From contig NZ_REFR01000010.1 of NCBI RefSeq assembly GCF_003688555.1, positions 124,001-188,000 on the forward strand: a DNA stretch of 64,000 nt, given 5' to 3'. The notes beneath the pieces were generated by a model, which saw only the letters and a program-made list of their open reading frames with translations, had not been told where the DNA came from and did no database searches. Below, one piece after another: positions 1 through 8,186 of this stretch (the stretch's first letter is position 1; every line of letters begins with the position of its first letter). The stretch comes from Eilatimonas milleporae (GTDB lineage: Bacteria > Pseudomonadota > Alphaproteobacteria > Sphingomonadales > Kordiimonadaceae). A program made the translations under genes and the position numbers.

Positions 1-2519
1 CCCGTGCCGTTACCGTAACGGATATTGAAAATGCCCTGCTGGCGGAAAATGTCGAACTGCCGGCCGGCAAGGTGGAATCCGTCAACCGGGACACCATTGT
101 CCGCGTCAACCGGGAATATACCCGTGCCGAGGATTTCGAAAGCCTGCTGATCCGCGAGGGGCGTGACGGCAGCTTTGTAAATCTCGGGGATGTGTCGACC
201 ATAGAATTGGGAGCCGAACGGGATGAGCGCAGTTTTCGCGGCAACGGCAACCCGCTGATCGGGATCGGCGTCGTCAAACAGTCCAAGGCCAACACGCTGG
301 CCGTGGCCCAGGCCGTCAAGCGCGAGGTCGCGCGCATCCGCCAGACCCTGCCGGAAAGCATGGAACTGCTGGCGTCCTATGACAGTTCGGTTTTCATCGA
401 CGAGGCCATCGTCGAGGTCTACAGGACCCTTGCCATCGCCATGGGACTGGTGGTGCTGGTGCTGTATCTGTTTCTTGGCAATGCGCGTACGGTTCTGGTG
501 CCTGCGGTCACCGTGCCGGTATCCATCATCGCCAGCTTCTGGGTTCTCAACATGACGGGCGTGTCGATCAACCTGATCACGCTGCTGGGCCTGGTGCTGG
601 CCATCGGTCTGGTCGTTGACGATGCCATTGTCGTGCTGGAAAACATCTATCGCCGCGTGGAGGAGGGCGAGCCGGGCCTGCTGGCCGCCTATCGCGGGGC
701 CCGGCAGGTGGGTTTTGCCGTGATTGCCACGACGCTGGTGCTGATCGGCGTATTCCTGCCCATCATGTTCCTGACCGGCAATATCGGCCGCCTGTTCGGC
801 GAACTGGCGATCACCATGACGGCGGCGGTGGCGTTTTCCAGCCTGATCGCGCTCAGCCTGTCGCCGATGATGTGTTCCTATCTGGTGCGTCGGCGCAACA
901 AGAAACCGGCGTTTGCCAAGCGGCTGGATATCGCATTCCAAGCCCTGCAGGAAGGGTATACCCGTGTTCTGACCGTGTGTCTCGCCAACAAGGGGCTGGT
1001 CATCACCGCCTTTATCCTGTGTTTCGCCATTATTGCCGGCGTGCAGGGCCGTATCCCCAGTGAACTGGCGCCGGTGGAGGACCGTTCATACCTGTTTCTC
1101 AGGGTTCAGGGGCCGGAAGGGGCCAGCCATGAGTTTATGGACGCCCAGGCCGACAAGGTGGAAGAACAGATCCTGCCATTGCTGGAAACCGGCGAGCTTG
1201 TGCGTCTGCTGCTGCGCGTTGAAGGCGGCAGCGGCTGGGGCTTCGTCATCCTGACCCCCTGGGGGGAACGCGAACGGTCCGCCGGCGAGATCGCCGATGA
1301 GCTGCGGCGCAAGCTGGGCCAGTATGTGCCGGGTATTCAGGCCATTCCCATCCAGACCAACGGCCTGTCGCGCGGCGGCGGCAGCGGCGAGGAATTCCAG
1401 TTCGTCGTCGGTGCCGACACCTATGAGGAACTGGGCCGCTATACCGAAATCCTGCGCGAGGAATTGCGGAGCTATCCCGGTCTGGTCAATGTGGATATCG
1501 ACTATAAGGAAACCCAGCCGCAATTCCGCATCCGGATCGACCGGACGCGGGCGGCCGATATCGGCGTGCCGATCCAGGAAATCGGCCGGACGCTGGAAAC
1601 CATGATGGGCGGGCGCAATGTCACCACCTTCGTCCAGGAGGGCGAGGAGTATGACGTCATCCTCCAGGCGGAGGAAAACGACCGGCGCGAACCCGCCGAT
1701 ATGACCAATATCTATGTGGCCTCGCGCAGCGGCGGCCTGATCCCGCTGAGCAATCTGGTCCGCGTCGAGGAAACGTCCGGTGCCTCGGCCCTGCGCCGCT
1801 TCAACCGGGTCCGGGCGCTGACCGTGTCGGCCAATCTGGCGCCCGGCTATGCGCTCGGCGATGCCGTCACCTTCATGGAAGGGCTGGTGCGCGAGGTCAT
1901 TCCCGATGCCACCAGCATCGATTACAAGGGCGCGACGCGGGAATACAAGGAAGCGGGCGGCGATATCTATTTCATCTTCGCCATGGCGCTTGTGGTCGTC
2001 TTTCTGGTGTTGGCGGCGCAGTTTGAAAGCTTTATCCATCCCATCGTCATCATGATCACGGTACCGCTGGCGGTGCTGGGCGGTCTGGCCGGTCTGTATC
2101 TGGCGGGCAGCACGCTGAATATATACAGCCAGCTGGGGATGATCATGCTGATCGGACTGGCGGCGAAAAACGGTATTCTGATCGTCGAATTCGCCAATCA
2201 GATGCGGGACGAGGGACTGTCGGTGCGCGAGGCATTGATGAGTTCCGCCCGGACCCGTCTGCGTCCGATCATGATGACGGGCCTGTCCACCGCCATCGGT
2301 GCCGTACCCCTGATGCTGGCAAGCGGGGCCGGGTCCGCCAGCCGGCAGACCATCGGCGTCGTGGTGTTCGGCGGGGTGATCGTCGCCACCTTCTTCACGC
2401 TGTTCATCGTGCCGGTGTTTTACGACATGCTGGCGCGCTACACACGCTCCCCCGGCCATGTGGCGGCCAAGCTGAAAGACCATGAGGACAAGGAAGCAAG
2501 CGGCATCCCGGCGGAGTGA
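1..2519 (+). CDS. RND efflux pump inner-membrane subunit, 5'-truncated by window edge
   Basis: Proton-driven RND (HAE1/AcrB-like) transporter that would work with a periplasmic adaptor and an outer-membrane channel. The reading frame is already open at base 3 (RAVTVTDIENALLAENVELP), so the true start lies upstream; a full family member has about 1,030 residues and about 840 are present here. Seen: the transmembrane stretch GLVVDDAIVVLENIYRR with the paired aspartates of the proton relay, a second periplasmic loop region, and the second membrane block ending near ATFFTLFIVPVFYDMLARY. No adaptor gene follows; presumably it lies upstream, outside the window. The next gene is convergent. Family is clear; substrate cannot be told. 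Confidence 0.95.
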   Translation, partial: RAVTVTDIENALLAENVELPAGKVESVNRDTIVRVNREYTRAEDFESLLIREGRDGSFVNLGDVSTIELGAERDERSFRGNGNPLIGIGVVKQSKANTLAVAQAVKREVARIRQTLPESMELLASYDSSVFIDEAIVEVYRTLAIAMGLVVLVLYLFLGNARTVLVPAVTVPVSIIASFWVLNMTGVSINLITLLGLVLAIGLVVDDAIVVLENIYRRVEEGEPGLLAAYRGARQVGFAVIATTLVLIGVFLPIMFLTGNIGRLFGELAITMTAAVAFSSLIALSLSPMMCSYLVRRRNKKPAFAKRLDIAFQALQEGYTRVLTVCLANKGLVITAFILCFAIIAGVQGRIPSELAPVEDRSYLFLRVQGPEGASHEFMDAQADKVEEQILPLLETGELVRLLLRVEGGSGWGFVILTPWGERERSAGEIADELRRKLGQYVPGIQAIPIQTNGLSRGGGSGEEFQFVVGADTYEELGRYTEILREELRSYPGLVNVDIDYKETQPQFRIRIDRTRAADIGVPIQEIGRTLETMMGGRNVTTFVQEGEEYDVILQAEENDRREPADMTNIYVASRSGGLIPLSNLVRVEETSGASALRRFNRVRALTVSANLAPGYALGDAVTFMEGLVREVIPDATSIDYKGATREYKEAGGDIYFIFAMALVVVFLVLAAQFESFIHPIVIMITVPLAVLGGLAGLYLAGSTLNIYSQLGMIMLIGLAAKNGILIVEFANQMRDEGLSVREALMSSARTRLRPIMMTGLSTAIGAVPLMLASGAGSASRQTIGVVVFGGVIVATFFTLFIVPVFYDMLARYTRSPGHVAAKLKDHEDKEASGIPAE

Positions 2520-2578
2520 GGGATGCCGACGGAAACCATACGGCGTCTTGGTGCGGTGCTGCGGACTACAGTCGTCAG

Positions 2579-2610
2579 GGATTTCAGGTGTTGGGGATTT
2601 CAGGTGTTAG
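2579..2610. repeat. Tandem 16-bp repeat, two copies
   Basis: GGATTTCAGGTGTTGG is repeated at 2579-2594 and 2595-2610 with one difference, followed by a decayed third unit (GGGTTATAG). It sits in the short space between the convergent RND and dioxygenase genes. Function unknown, probably none. Confidence 0.6.
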
Positions 2611-2613
2611 GGG

Positions 2614-3528
2614 TTATAGGGGCAGGAACGGCGAGGGCCTGTTGGTGCCGAAGATGGCAAGCCTGAAGGCGCCCGGTGTCGCGTCACCGCGCCGGTGAAA
2701 GCCGAAAGTGTTGGCAATGACCAATGTGTTCGCCGGTACGGTGAAGGCTTTCGGTGCCGACAAGCCCAGTGCGTCACGTTCCTGCGGCGATACCCGGAAA
2801 GCGCTGGCCCGGCTGCCGCGGGGGTGCCGCAGGGCCTCTTCGATGCGTCGGATTTCCCACCGATAACGGGTCTCGTTTAGCCGATGGCTGCCGGGGACAT
2901 ACATGAAAGGCCCGTTTTCGTCCCGCACATCCTCCAGAAACAGCCAGAATTTCACCGTCGGTGTAAAAGTGTCCCTGTGCAGGTCCTTCTGAGGGTCGTG
3001 GGCATCCGCTGTGCCGCCGTGACATGTGCGATTGATCCAGAAATGCCTGTGGCGCACCCGTCTGCCCACAATCGCGAGAGAGGCCTCATGCAGGCGCGGA
3101 TCGTCGAGAATGCTGGCGGCGATGTCCCTGTCGCGGTCGTCCGTCAGGCGGTTCAGGATAACAAAGCGGCCGAGCGTACCGCCTTCGCACCGGTCGAAGC
3201 CCCATGGATAAAGGGTTTTGGGCGCGAAACCGCTGGCACGCCTGTCCGGGACCGGGTCATGCGCGGCCACGTCGTCCAGTACCCTCAGTGCCATATTCCG
3301 CAGCCGTTTGAAATCCGGCAGGGGCAGAAAGTCAGGCACCATGGCGAAGCCGTCCCGCCGCACCGCCCGACCGATGGCGGAGCGGTCCCGCCACCACAGA
3401 CGGGTGCGCAGAGCCGTCAGCGCATGGGCGGTGCGAATACGGGCCGGCCAGAAGCCGAGGGCGTTCAGCGACCGGCTGCCCAGTATCGGATCGTTCAGGT
3501 TTTTTTCCGCGGTCAGGAGTTTCAGCAT
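2614..3528 (-). CDS. Phytanoyl-CoA dioxygenase-like Fe(II)/2-oxoglutarate oxygenase
   Basis: 304-residue protein of the PhyH/2OG-Fe(II) oxygenase superfamily. The iron facial triad is visible as H184-R-D186 (KDLHRDTFTPTVKFWLFLED) and the distal His215 in YVPGSHR; FRLAIFGTNR near the end is the likely 2-oxoglutarate-binding arginine region. The segment ENGPFMYVPGSH is typical of the family. No CoA ligase or other pathway gene is adjacent: it stands alone, convergent to the RND pump and co-directional with the threonine dehydratase about 110 bases upstream. Substrate is unknown; members hydroxylate very varied small molecules. Confidence 0.8.
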   Translation of the reverse strand: MLKLLTAEKNLNDPILGSRSLNALGFWPARIRTAHALTALRTRLWWRDRSAIGRAVRRDGFAMVPDFLPLPDFKRLRNMALRVLDDVAAHDPVPDRRASGFAPKTLYPWGFDRCEGGTLGRFVILNRLTDDRDRDIAASILDDPRLHEASLAIVGRRVRHRHFWINRTCHGGTADAHDPQKDLHRDTFTPTVKFWLFLEDVRDENGPFMYVPGSHRLNETRYRWEIRRIEEALRHPRGSRASAFRVSPQERDALGLSAPKAFTVPANTLVIANTFGFHRRGDATPGAFRLAIFGTNRPSPFLPL

Positions 3529-3639
3529 CGGCAGCGGGACATGGCAAAAGTGGCACAGCCGATAGCTGATACTATTCGTATTGCGATTGCAAGGCGCATT
3601 TCATCCTGTTTTCCGGGAACGGGGAATGTCTGCTGCCGG

Positions 3640-4878
3640 TCAGACCGTCCGGGCGCTTTCCACCTGGAAGCCCTGTTCCTCCAGTGCTGTGCGCAGGCGG
3701 TCGGCGTGGGCGCGATCCTTGGTTTCCACCACCAGCTCCATTTCCGTCATTTTCAGGGAAATGGCGCCGAACTCGCGCTGGTGCTGCACCTCGATCACAT
3801 TGGCGCCGACCTGGGCGACAACGGCGGTGACCCGGGCCAGGCTGCCGGGTTGGTCCAGCATGGTGATGCGGAAGCGGTTGATCCGCCCGTCGCGCGCGAG
3901 ACCGCGCATGATGGCGGAGGCCAGCAGCCGCAGGTCGATGTTGCCGCCGGTCAGCACCATGCCGACCTTCTTGCCGCGAAAGCGTTCGGGATAATTCTGC
4001 AGGGCCGCGAGGCTGGTGGCGCCGGCGCCCTCGACGACGATTTTCTCAATTTCCATCATGGTGACGATGGCCGCCTCCATGCGGGCCTCCGGCACGGTCA
4101 GGATCTCGTCGACATGGGCGCCGACGACGGCCTGGGTGTTGGTGCCGGCCTGGGCGACGGCGATGCCTTCGGCGATGGTGACGCCGCCATGCACTTCCGT
4201 CACCCCGTCCATGGCGCGCTTCATGGACGGATAGGCCTCGGTCTGGACGCCGACTAGGTGGATGTCCGGGTTCATCGCCTTGGCGATCGTCGCCATGCCG
4301 GCAATGAGGCCGCCGCCGCCGACCGGGACCAGCAGAATGTCCAGATCGGGGACGTCCTCCAGCATTTCCAGCCCGACGGTGCCCTGTCCGGCCATGACAA
4401 GCGGATCGTCATAGGGGTGTATGAAGGTGAGGCCTTCCTTCTCGGCGATTTCCGCCGCCGCCTTGTTGGCTTCCTCCAGCGAGCCGCCGCTGAGCACGAC
4501 GCGCGCGCCCAGTTCCTCGGTGCTTTTGATCTTGTTGAAGGGGGTGCCCGCCGGCATGACGATGGTGGCCGGGATGCCGAGCCGTGCGGCGTGATAGCTG
4601 ACCCCCTGGGCATGGTTGCCGGCGGACATGGCGATGACGCCGCGTGTCTCGGCCGGCAGGGACAGAAGCTTGTTCAGCGCCCCGCGTTCCTTGTAGGTGG
4701 CGGTGAACTGGAAAATCTCGAACTTCAGATAACAGTCGGCACCGGTGATGGCGCTGAGCGTTTTGGAGTGTTCCATCGGCGTGCGTTTGACGGCATCGCC
4801 GATGGCGACGGCGGCCGCGCGGACGTCATCCGCCGAAATGGGCAGGCTGTCGGAGACGGGCGTCGGATCGTGGGCCAT
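3640..4878 (-). CDS. Threonine ammonia-lyase with C-terminal ACT domain
   Basis: PLP enzyme converting L-threonine to 2-oxobutyrate and ammonia. The catalytic lysine is in FTATYKERGALNK and the phosphate-binding glycine loop is VPVGGGGLIAG. The last 80 residues (from FRITMLDQPGSLARV) form an ACT regulatory domain, which at about 410 residues total matches the short single-ACT class (TIGR01127 type) rather than long biosynthetic IlvA. I chose ATG 4878 because AAGGTG lies five bases upstream; an ATG at 4893 would add five residues but lacks such a site. No isoleucine-pathway genes adjoin it, so catabolic versus biosynthetic use is undecided. Confidence 0.92.
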   Translation of the reverse strand: MAHDPTPVSDSLPISADDVRAAAVAIGDAVKRTPMEHSKTLSAITGADCYLKFEIFQFTATYKERGALNKLLSLPAETRGVIAMSAGNHAQGVSYHAARLGIPATIVMPAGTPFNKIKSTEELGARVVLSGGSLEEANKAAAEIAEKEGLTFIHPYDDPLVMAGQGTVGLEMLEDVPDLDILLVPVGGGGLIAGMATIAKAMNPDIHLVGVQTEAYPSMKRAMDGVTEVHGGVTIAEGIAVAQAGTNTQAVVGAHVDEILTVPEARMEAAIVTMMEIEKIVVEGAGATSLAALQNYPERFRGKKVGMVLTGGNIDLRLLASAIMRGLARDGRINRFRITMLDQPGSLARVTAVVAQVGANVIEVQHQREFGAISLKMTEMELVVETKDRAHADRLRTALEEQGFQVESARTV

Positions 4879-5022
4879 GGCATCACCTTGCAATCATGAG
4901 TGCGGCACCGCAAGTTTCCTACGGTGCCGTTTCCTCTGCCATAGGGGACCGCCGCCTGTCCAGCATAGTGGCCCTCTGTCAGGCGACCGATCCCTGCCGC
5001 TGTGCCCGGATAGAGCCTTATT

Positions 5023-5487
5023 CTACTGCCTGACAAAGGCCTTGTTGATGATTTTCCAGCGATCGCCGACTTTCGCCAGGGTCAGAATGTCAAAAAAGCG
5101 GCCGTTGCTGTCGAAGACGACCGTGGCCAGCCGCCCGTCCACCACATTCATCGACAGGATTTTGCCGGTGCGGGGCGTTTGCGCAGGATCGCCGGACGCC
5201 CAGCGGGGCAGCACGTCCGCCATGTTCCAGACGCGCACATATGGTGTGCCGTCCTCGTTTTCGGCCACGGTCAGCATTTGCGCCGTTTCGCTGGCGAAAG
5301 CCCGCTCAAGACGTTCCAGGCTGGCTTCGCCCTGACCGTCGAGATAATCGAACACGGCGGCGGTGACCGCGTCATGATCGCTCGTCGCGGGGGCGGCGAG
5401 AGCGGGCGCGGCCTGTCCGGCCAGCAGTGACAGGAGCGCCAGCCCCAGGGCGGCGCCCGCGATGGTATAGCCGTACGGTGATTTCAT
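5023..5487 (-). CDS. Small exported protein, putative lumazine-binding / NTF2-like family
   Basis: 154 residues starting MKSPYGYTIAGAALGLALLSLL, a clear signal peptide ending near ALAAPA. The mature part (HDAVTAAVFDYLDGQGEASLERLERAFASE, then VGDRWKIINKAFVRQ at the C-terminus) resembles the NTF2-like 'putative lumazine-binding' proteins (Lumazine_bd_2). Its role is unknown; such proteins are small periplasmic cone-shaped folds often of uncertain ligand. The frame is open up to 5625 but the signal peptide fixes 5487 as the sensible start. About 220 bases of apparently empty DNA separate it from the next gene. Confidence 0.7.
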   Translation of the reverse strand: MKSPYGYTIAGAALGLALLSLLAGQAAPALAAPATSDHDAVTAAVFDYLDGQGEASLERLERAFASETAQMLTVAENEDGTPYVRVWNMADVLPRWASGDPAQTPRTGKILSMNVVDGRLATVVFDSNGRFFDILTLAKVGDRWKIINKAFVRQ

Positions 5488-5708
5488 GATGTGGAGTCCC
5501 CTTCCTGATCCTGTCGGTTCCCGCACCAGCATACGCTGTAAAAGCCCCCCGAAAAACCTAAACCAATGTTGGAGACAGTCGGGCCCGGCGCAAGCCGGCT
5601 CAAGGCCGGGCCAGCGCCGGGTCAAACCGGTCAGGGGGGTGACTGAATGACAGGATGAGAGGGGCGCGGGATGCCCTGAACCATCTGTCCAGAGCCGTTG
5701 CCCCTAGG

Positions 5709-6584
5709 TCAGCGGTAATGCCGGGCGGCCCAGTCCTCCAGCGCGGCGACGACTTCCGGTTCGTCGAGAATGGGGGCGTGGCCGATGCGGGGCAGGGTGA
5801 GTGCCGCCAGGTCGGGATGTTCGGCCTGCATTTTGTCCAGTGTTTCCGCCGACAGGATGTCGGACAGGGCGCCCCGGATCACCAGGGTCGGCACGGTTTT
5901 CATCGGTTCGAACACCGGCCACAATTCCGGGGCGGCATTGTCCGTATCCTGTCTGAAATTGTTCGCCAGCGCCGGATCATAGTCGAGGACGATGCTGCCG
6001 TCCTTTTCCGTGTACAGGCGTTTTGTGAAGGCCATCCACTGATCCGCGTCGAAGTCGGGATAGACATCGCCGGCAATGGTTTTCACCGCCGCGACAGCCT
6101 CGTCCCATGTGCGGCGGGGCGCGCCGCCGCCCACATAGCCCTTGATCTTTTCAATGCCGGCGGCCTCGATATGGGGGCCGATATCGTTGATGACCGCCGT
6201 TTTGATGACGCCCGGCCGGGCTGCCTGCATCAGCATGGTCATCAGTCCGCCAAGCGATGTGGCGATGACATGGACGCTGTCCAGTCCCAGATGGTCGAGA
6301 AGGGCGAACATGTCGGCCACATAGGCGGGCGGGGCGTAGCGTTCCGGCTGCGGGTCCCAGGCCGACAGGCCGCGTCCACGCTGTTCCACCAGAACCATCC
6401 GGCATCGGCCTGCCAGCTGGTCGGCCACATGGGCGAAATCGCGGGCGTTCCGGGTCAGGCCCGGCAGACACAGCACCGTGGGCGCGCCCCCGCCGGCGCG
6501 GTCATAAAGCCGGTAATGCTGTTGCAGCCCGTCGGCGTTGGTGAAATAGACGTCGTCATAATCCGTCATGGCATCCTCAGTCAT
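5709..6584 (-). CDS. Alpha/beta-hydrolase fold protein
   Basis: 291 residues. The nucleophile elbow is ATSLGG with Ser110, the oxyanion region is LCLPGLTRNARDF, and the late histidine is in LPRIGHAPILDEPEV. This set is typical of the alpha/beta-hydrolase 1 family (esterases, carbon-carbon bond hydrolases). It starts within the last bases of the acyl-CoA-ligase-like gene upstream (8-bp overlap), so the two are translationally coupled and probably act in one pathway: hydrolysis or release of an ester or thioester, and CoA activation of the acid. Substrate unknown. An alternative start is ATG 6569. Confidence 0.85.
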   Translation of the reverse strand: MTEDAMTDYDDVYFTNADGLQQHYRLYDRAGGGAPTVLCLPGLTRNARDFAHVADQLAGRCRMVLVEQRGRGLSAWDPQPERYAPPAYVADMFALLDHLGLDSVHVIATSLGGLMTMLMQAARPGVIKTAVINDIGPHIEAAGIEKIKGYVGGGAPRRTWDEAVAAVKTIAGDVYPDFDADQWMAFTKRLYTEKDGSIVLDYDPALANNFRQDTDNAAPELWPVFEPMKTVPTLVIRGALSDILSAETLDKMQAEHPDLAALTLPRIGHAPILDEPEVVAALEDWAARHYR

Positions 6585-8136
6585 AGCATCTATCCTTGTA
6601 GCGTTCGCGCAGGTGCCGTTTCAAAATCTTGCCGTTCGGGTTGCGCGGCAGGTCGGATACGAAGTCCAGACCGGCGATACGCTGTTGCCGGCCCAAACGG
6701 TCATTGGCCCAGGCCAGAAGCGTGTCCGCGTCTGCCGTGCCGTCATCCCGCCTGACCACCAGGGCAAGCGGCGTTTCGCCCCAGCGTCTGCTGCCGACAC
6801 CGATGACCGCCACATCGGCAATATCAGGGTGCGTTTTCAGAACCGCCTCGATGTCCTGAGGGTAGATGTTCTGCCCGCCGGACAGGATCATGTCTTTCCT
6901 GCGGTCGACGATATAGAGATAACCGTCGGCGTCCAGGCGCCCGATGTCGCCGGTGCGCAGCCAGTTCCGCCCGTCGGGCCCGCGCCACGTGGCCTCGGCC
7001 GTGGCGTCGGGACGGTTGAGATAGCCGGGCATGACAAAGCGGCCGGTGCCGACGATTTCGCCGGTTGCGCCAAAGGGAAGCTCATGGCCGTCTTCATCGA
7101 TGATGCGGATGTCGGTGCCGGGCAGGGGCTTGCCGACGGAGGCGAGACGGCCATCGGCCTCTTCCGGGTCGAGGGTGGTGATCAACCCCTCCGTCAGGCC
7201 GTAAAGCTCGATCAGTTTCGGTCCCAGCCGCTTGAACAGGGCGGCTTTCAACTCGCCGTGCAGGGGGGAGCCACAGCTCATCACCGCCCTGAGGCCGGAC
7301 AGATCGAAGTCCGCCTGATCCGGCACGTCCAGAAGGCGCTGATACTGGATCGGGACCATGGAGGCATTGGTGATTTTTTCCCGCGCCATCAGGGCCAGCG
7401 TTTCACGGGCATCGAAGCCACCTTCCACGTAGAGCGTGCCACCGACAAGCAGGGTGGCGAGGAAACCGACCCAGCTGATGTTGGAATAGAGGCCGATGTT
7501 GAAGAGCGTTCTTGACTGGCTATCGTAGCGCAGGGCCAGCGCCAAGTCATAGGCCCAGTCGCGCCGGCCGCCATGGGTGTGGAGAATGCCCTTGGGCCGG
7601 CCCGTGGTCCCGGATGAGTAAATGATGTTGAAGGCGTCGTCCGGTGCGATGGCCGCAGCGGGCGGCTCCGCCGTTTGTGTGGCAGTGGCGGCCTCCAAGT
7701 CGTCCCAGCCGGATCGTACCCCTTCGGCAATGAATTTGTGAAAACCCGCCGCGCCGCAGGCGGTATCCACACGCGCGGCTTCCTCTGGTGTGGCGATGAC
7801 GGCACCGACGCCGGCATCGGTCAGCATGGCGTCCAGAGCCGCGTCACTGACGGACAGATTGATCGGAACCGAGGCGCAGCCGGCTTTCATCGCCGCGATC
7901 AGTGACAGGACCATGGCCGGGCCGTTCTGCATGACAATGCCAAGCCGTCCGCCCGGCCCGCAATTCGCGGCTGTCAGCAGGTTGGCGATGCGGTTGCTGC
8001 GGCGATCCAGTTCCGCCCAGGTCAGGGTGTGACCCGACGAGACAAGGGCCGGTTTCGCCGCCCGCCATTTTCCGTGCAGACGGATGATATCCGGCAGCAG
8101 GGCAGGCCGTGCATCCAGCGTGGCCATGGGTATCAT
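6577..8136 (-). CDS. AMP-dependent synthetase/ligase (acyl-CoA ligase family)
   Basis: 519-residue ANL-superfamily enzyme that adenylates a carboxylic acid and normally passes it to CoA. Seen: the P-loop core IIYSSGTTGRPKGI, the ELYGLTEG motif, the hinge/adenosine motif WLRTGDIGRLDADGYLYIVDRRKD, and the catalytic lysine near the C-terminus in RNPNGKILKRHLRERY. It follows the TonB receptor by about 50 bases, across a strong hairpin, and overlaps the downstream hydrolase. That suggests uptake and activation of one organic acid. MATL at 8127 is an alternative start. The acid cannot be named from sequence. Confidence 0.88.
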   Translation of the reverse strand: MIPMATLDARPALLPDIIRLHGKWRAAKPALVSSGHTLTWAELDRRSNRIANLLTAANCGPGGRLGIVMQNGPAMVLSLIAAMKAGCASVPINLSVSDAALDAMLTDAGVGAVIATPEEAARVDTACGAAGFHKFIAEGVRSGWDDLEAATATQTAEPPAAAIAPDDAFNIIYSSGTTGRPKGILHTHGGRRDWAYDLALALRYDSQSRTLFNIGLYSNISWVGFLATLLVGGTLYVEGGFDARETLALMAREKITNASMVPIQYQRLLDVPDQADFDLSGLRAVMSCGSPLHGELKAALFKRLGPKLIELYGLTEGLITTLDPEEADGRLASVGKPLPGTDIRIIDEDGHELPFGATGEIVGTGRFVMPGYLNRPDATAEATWRGPDGRNWLRTGDIGRLDADGYLYIVDRRKDMILSGGQNIYPQDIEAVLKTHPDIADVAVIGVGSRRWGETPLALVVRRDDGTADADTLLAWANDRLGRQQRIAGLDFVSDLPRNPNGKILKRHLRERYKDRCYD

Positions 8137-8151
8137 CCTCGGACATGGGAA

Positions 8152-8174
8152 GGGGTCCGGACTGTCCGGACCCC
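8152..8174 (-). terminator. Intercistronic GC hairpin between receptor and ligase genes
   Basis: Perfect inverted repeat: GGGGTCCGGAC at 8152-8162 and GTCCGGACCCC at 8164-8174 around one base. In an RNA transcript this gives a stem of about nine pairs. There is no U-tract on the minus side, so it is more likely a partial terminator or mRNA-stabilising structure that keeps the receptor message more abundant than the ligase message. Confidence 0.6.
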
Positions 8175-8186
8175 GGCCTGTATCAT

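Noticed and set aside
1086-2483. Long minus-strand open frame opposite the RND gene
   Set aside because: Its His/Gln/Gly-rich translation is the antisense shadow of a GC-rich coding frame; the plus-strand frame has the RND motifs.
2884-4257. 457-codon plus-strand open frame
   Set aside because: Antisense of the dioxygenase and threonine ammonia-lyase genes; no recognisable domain and shadow-type composition.
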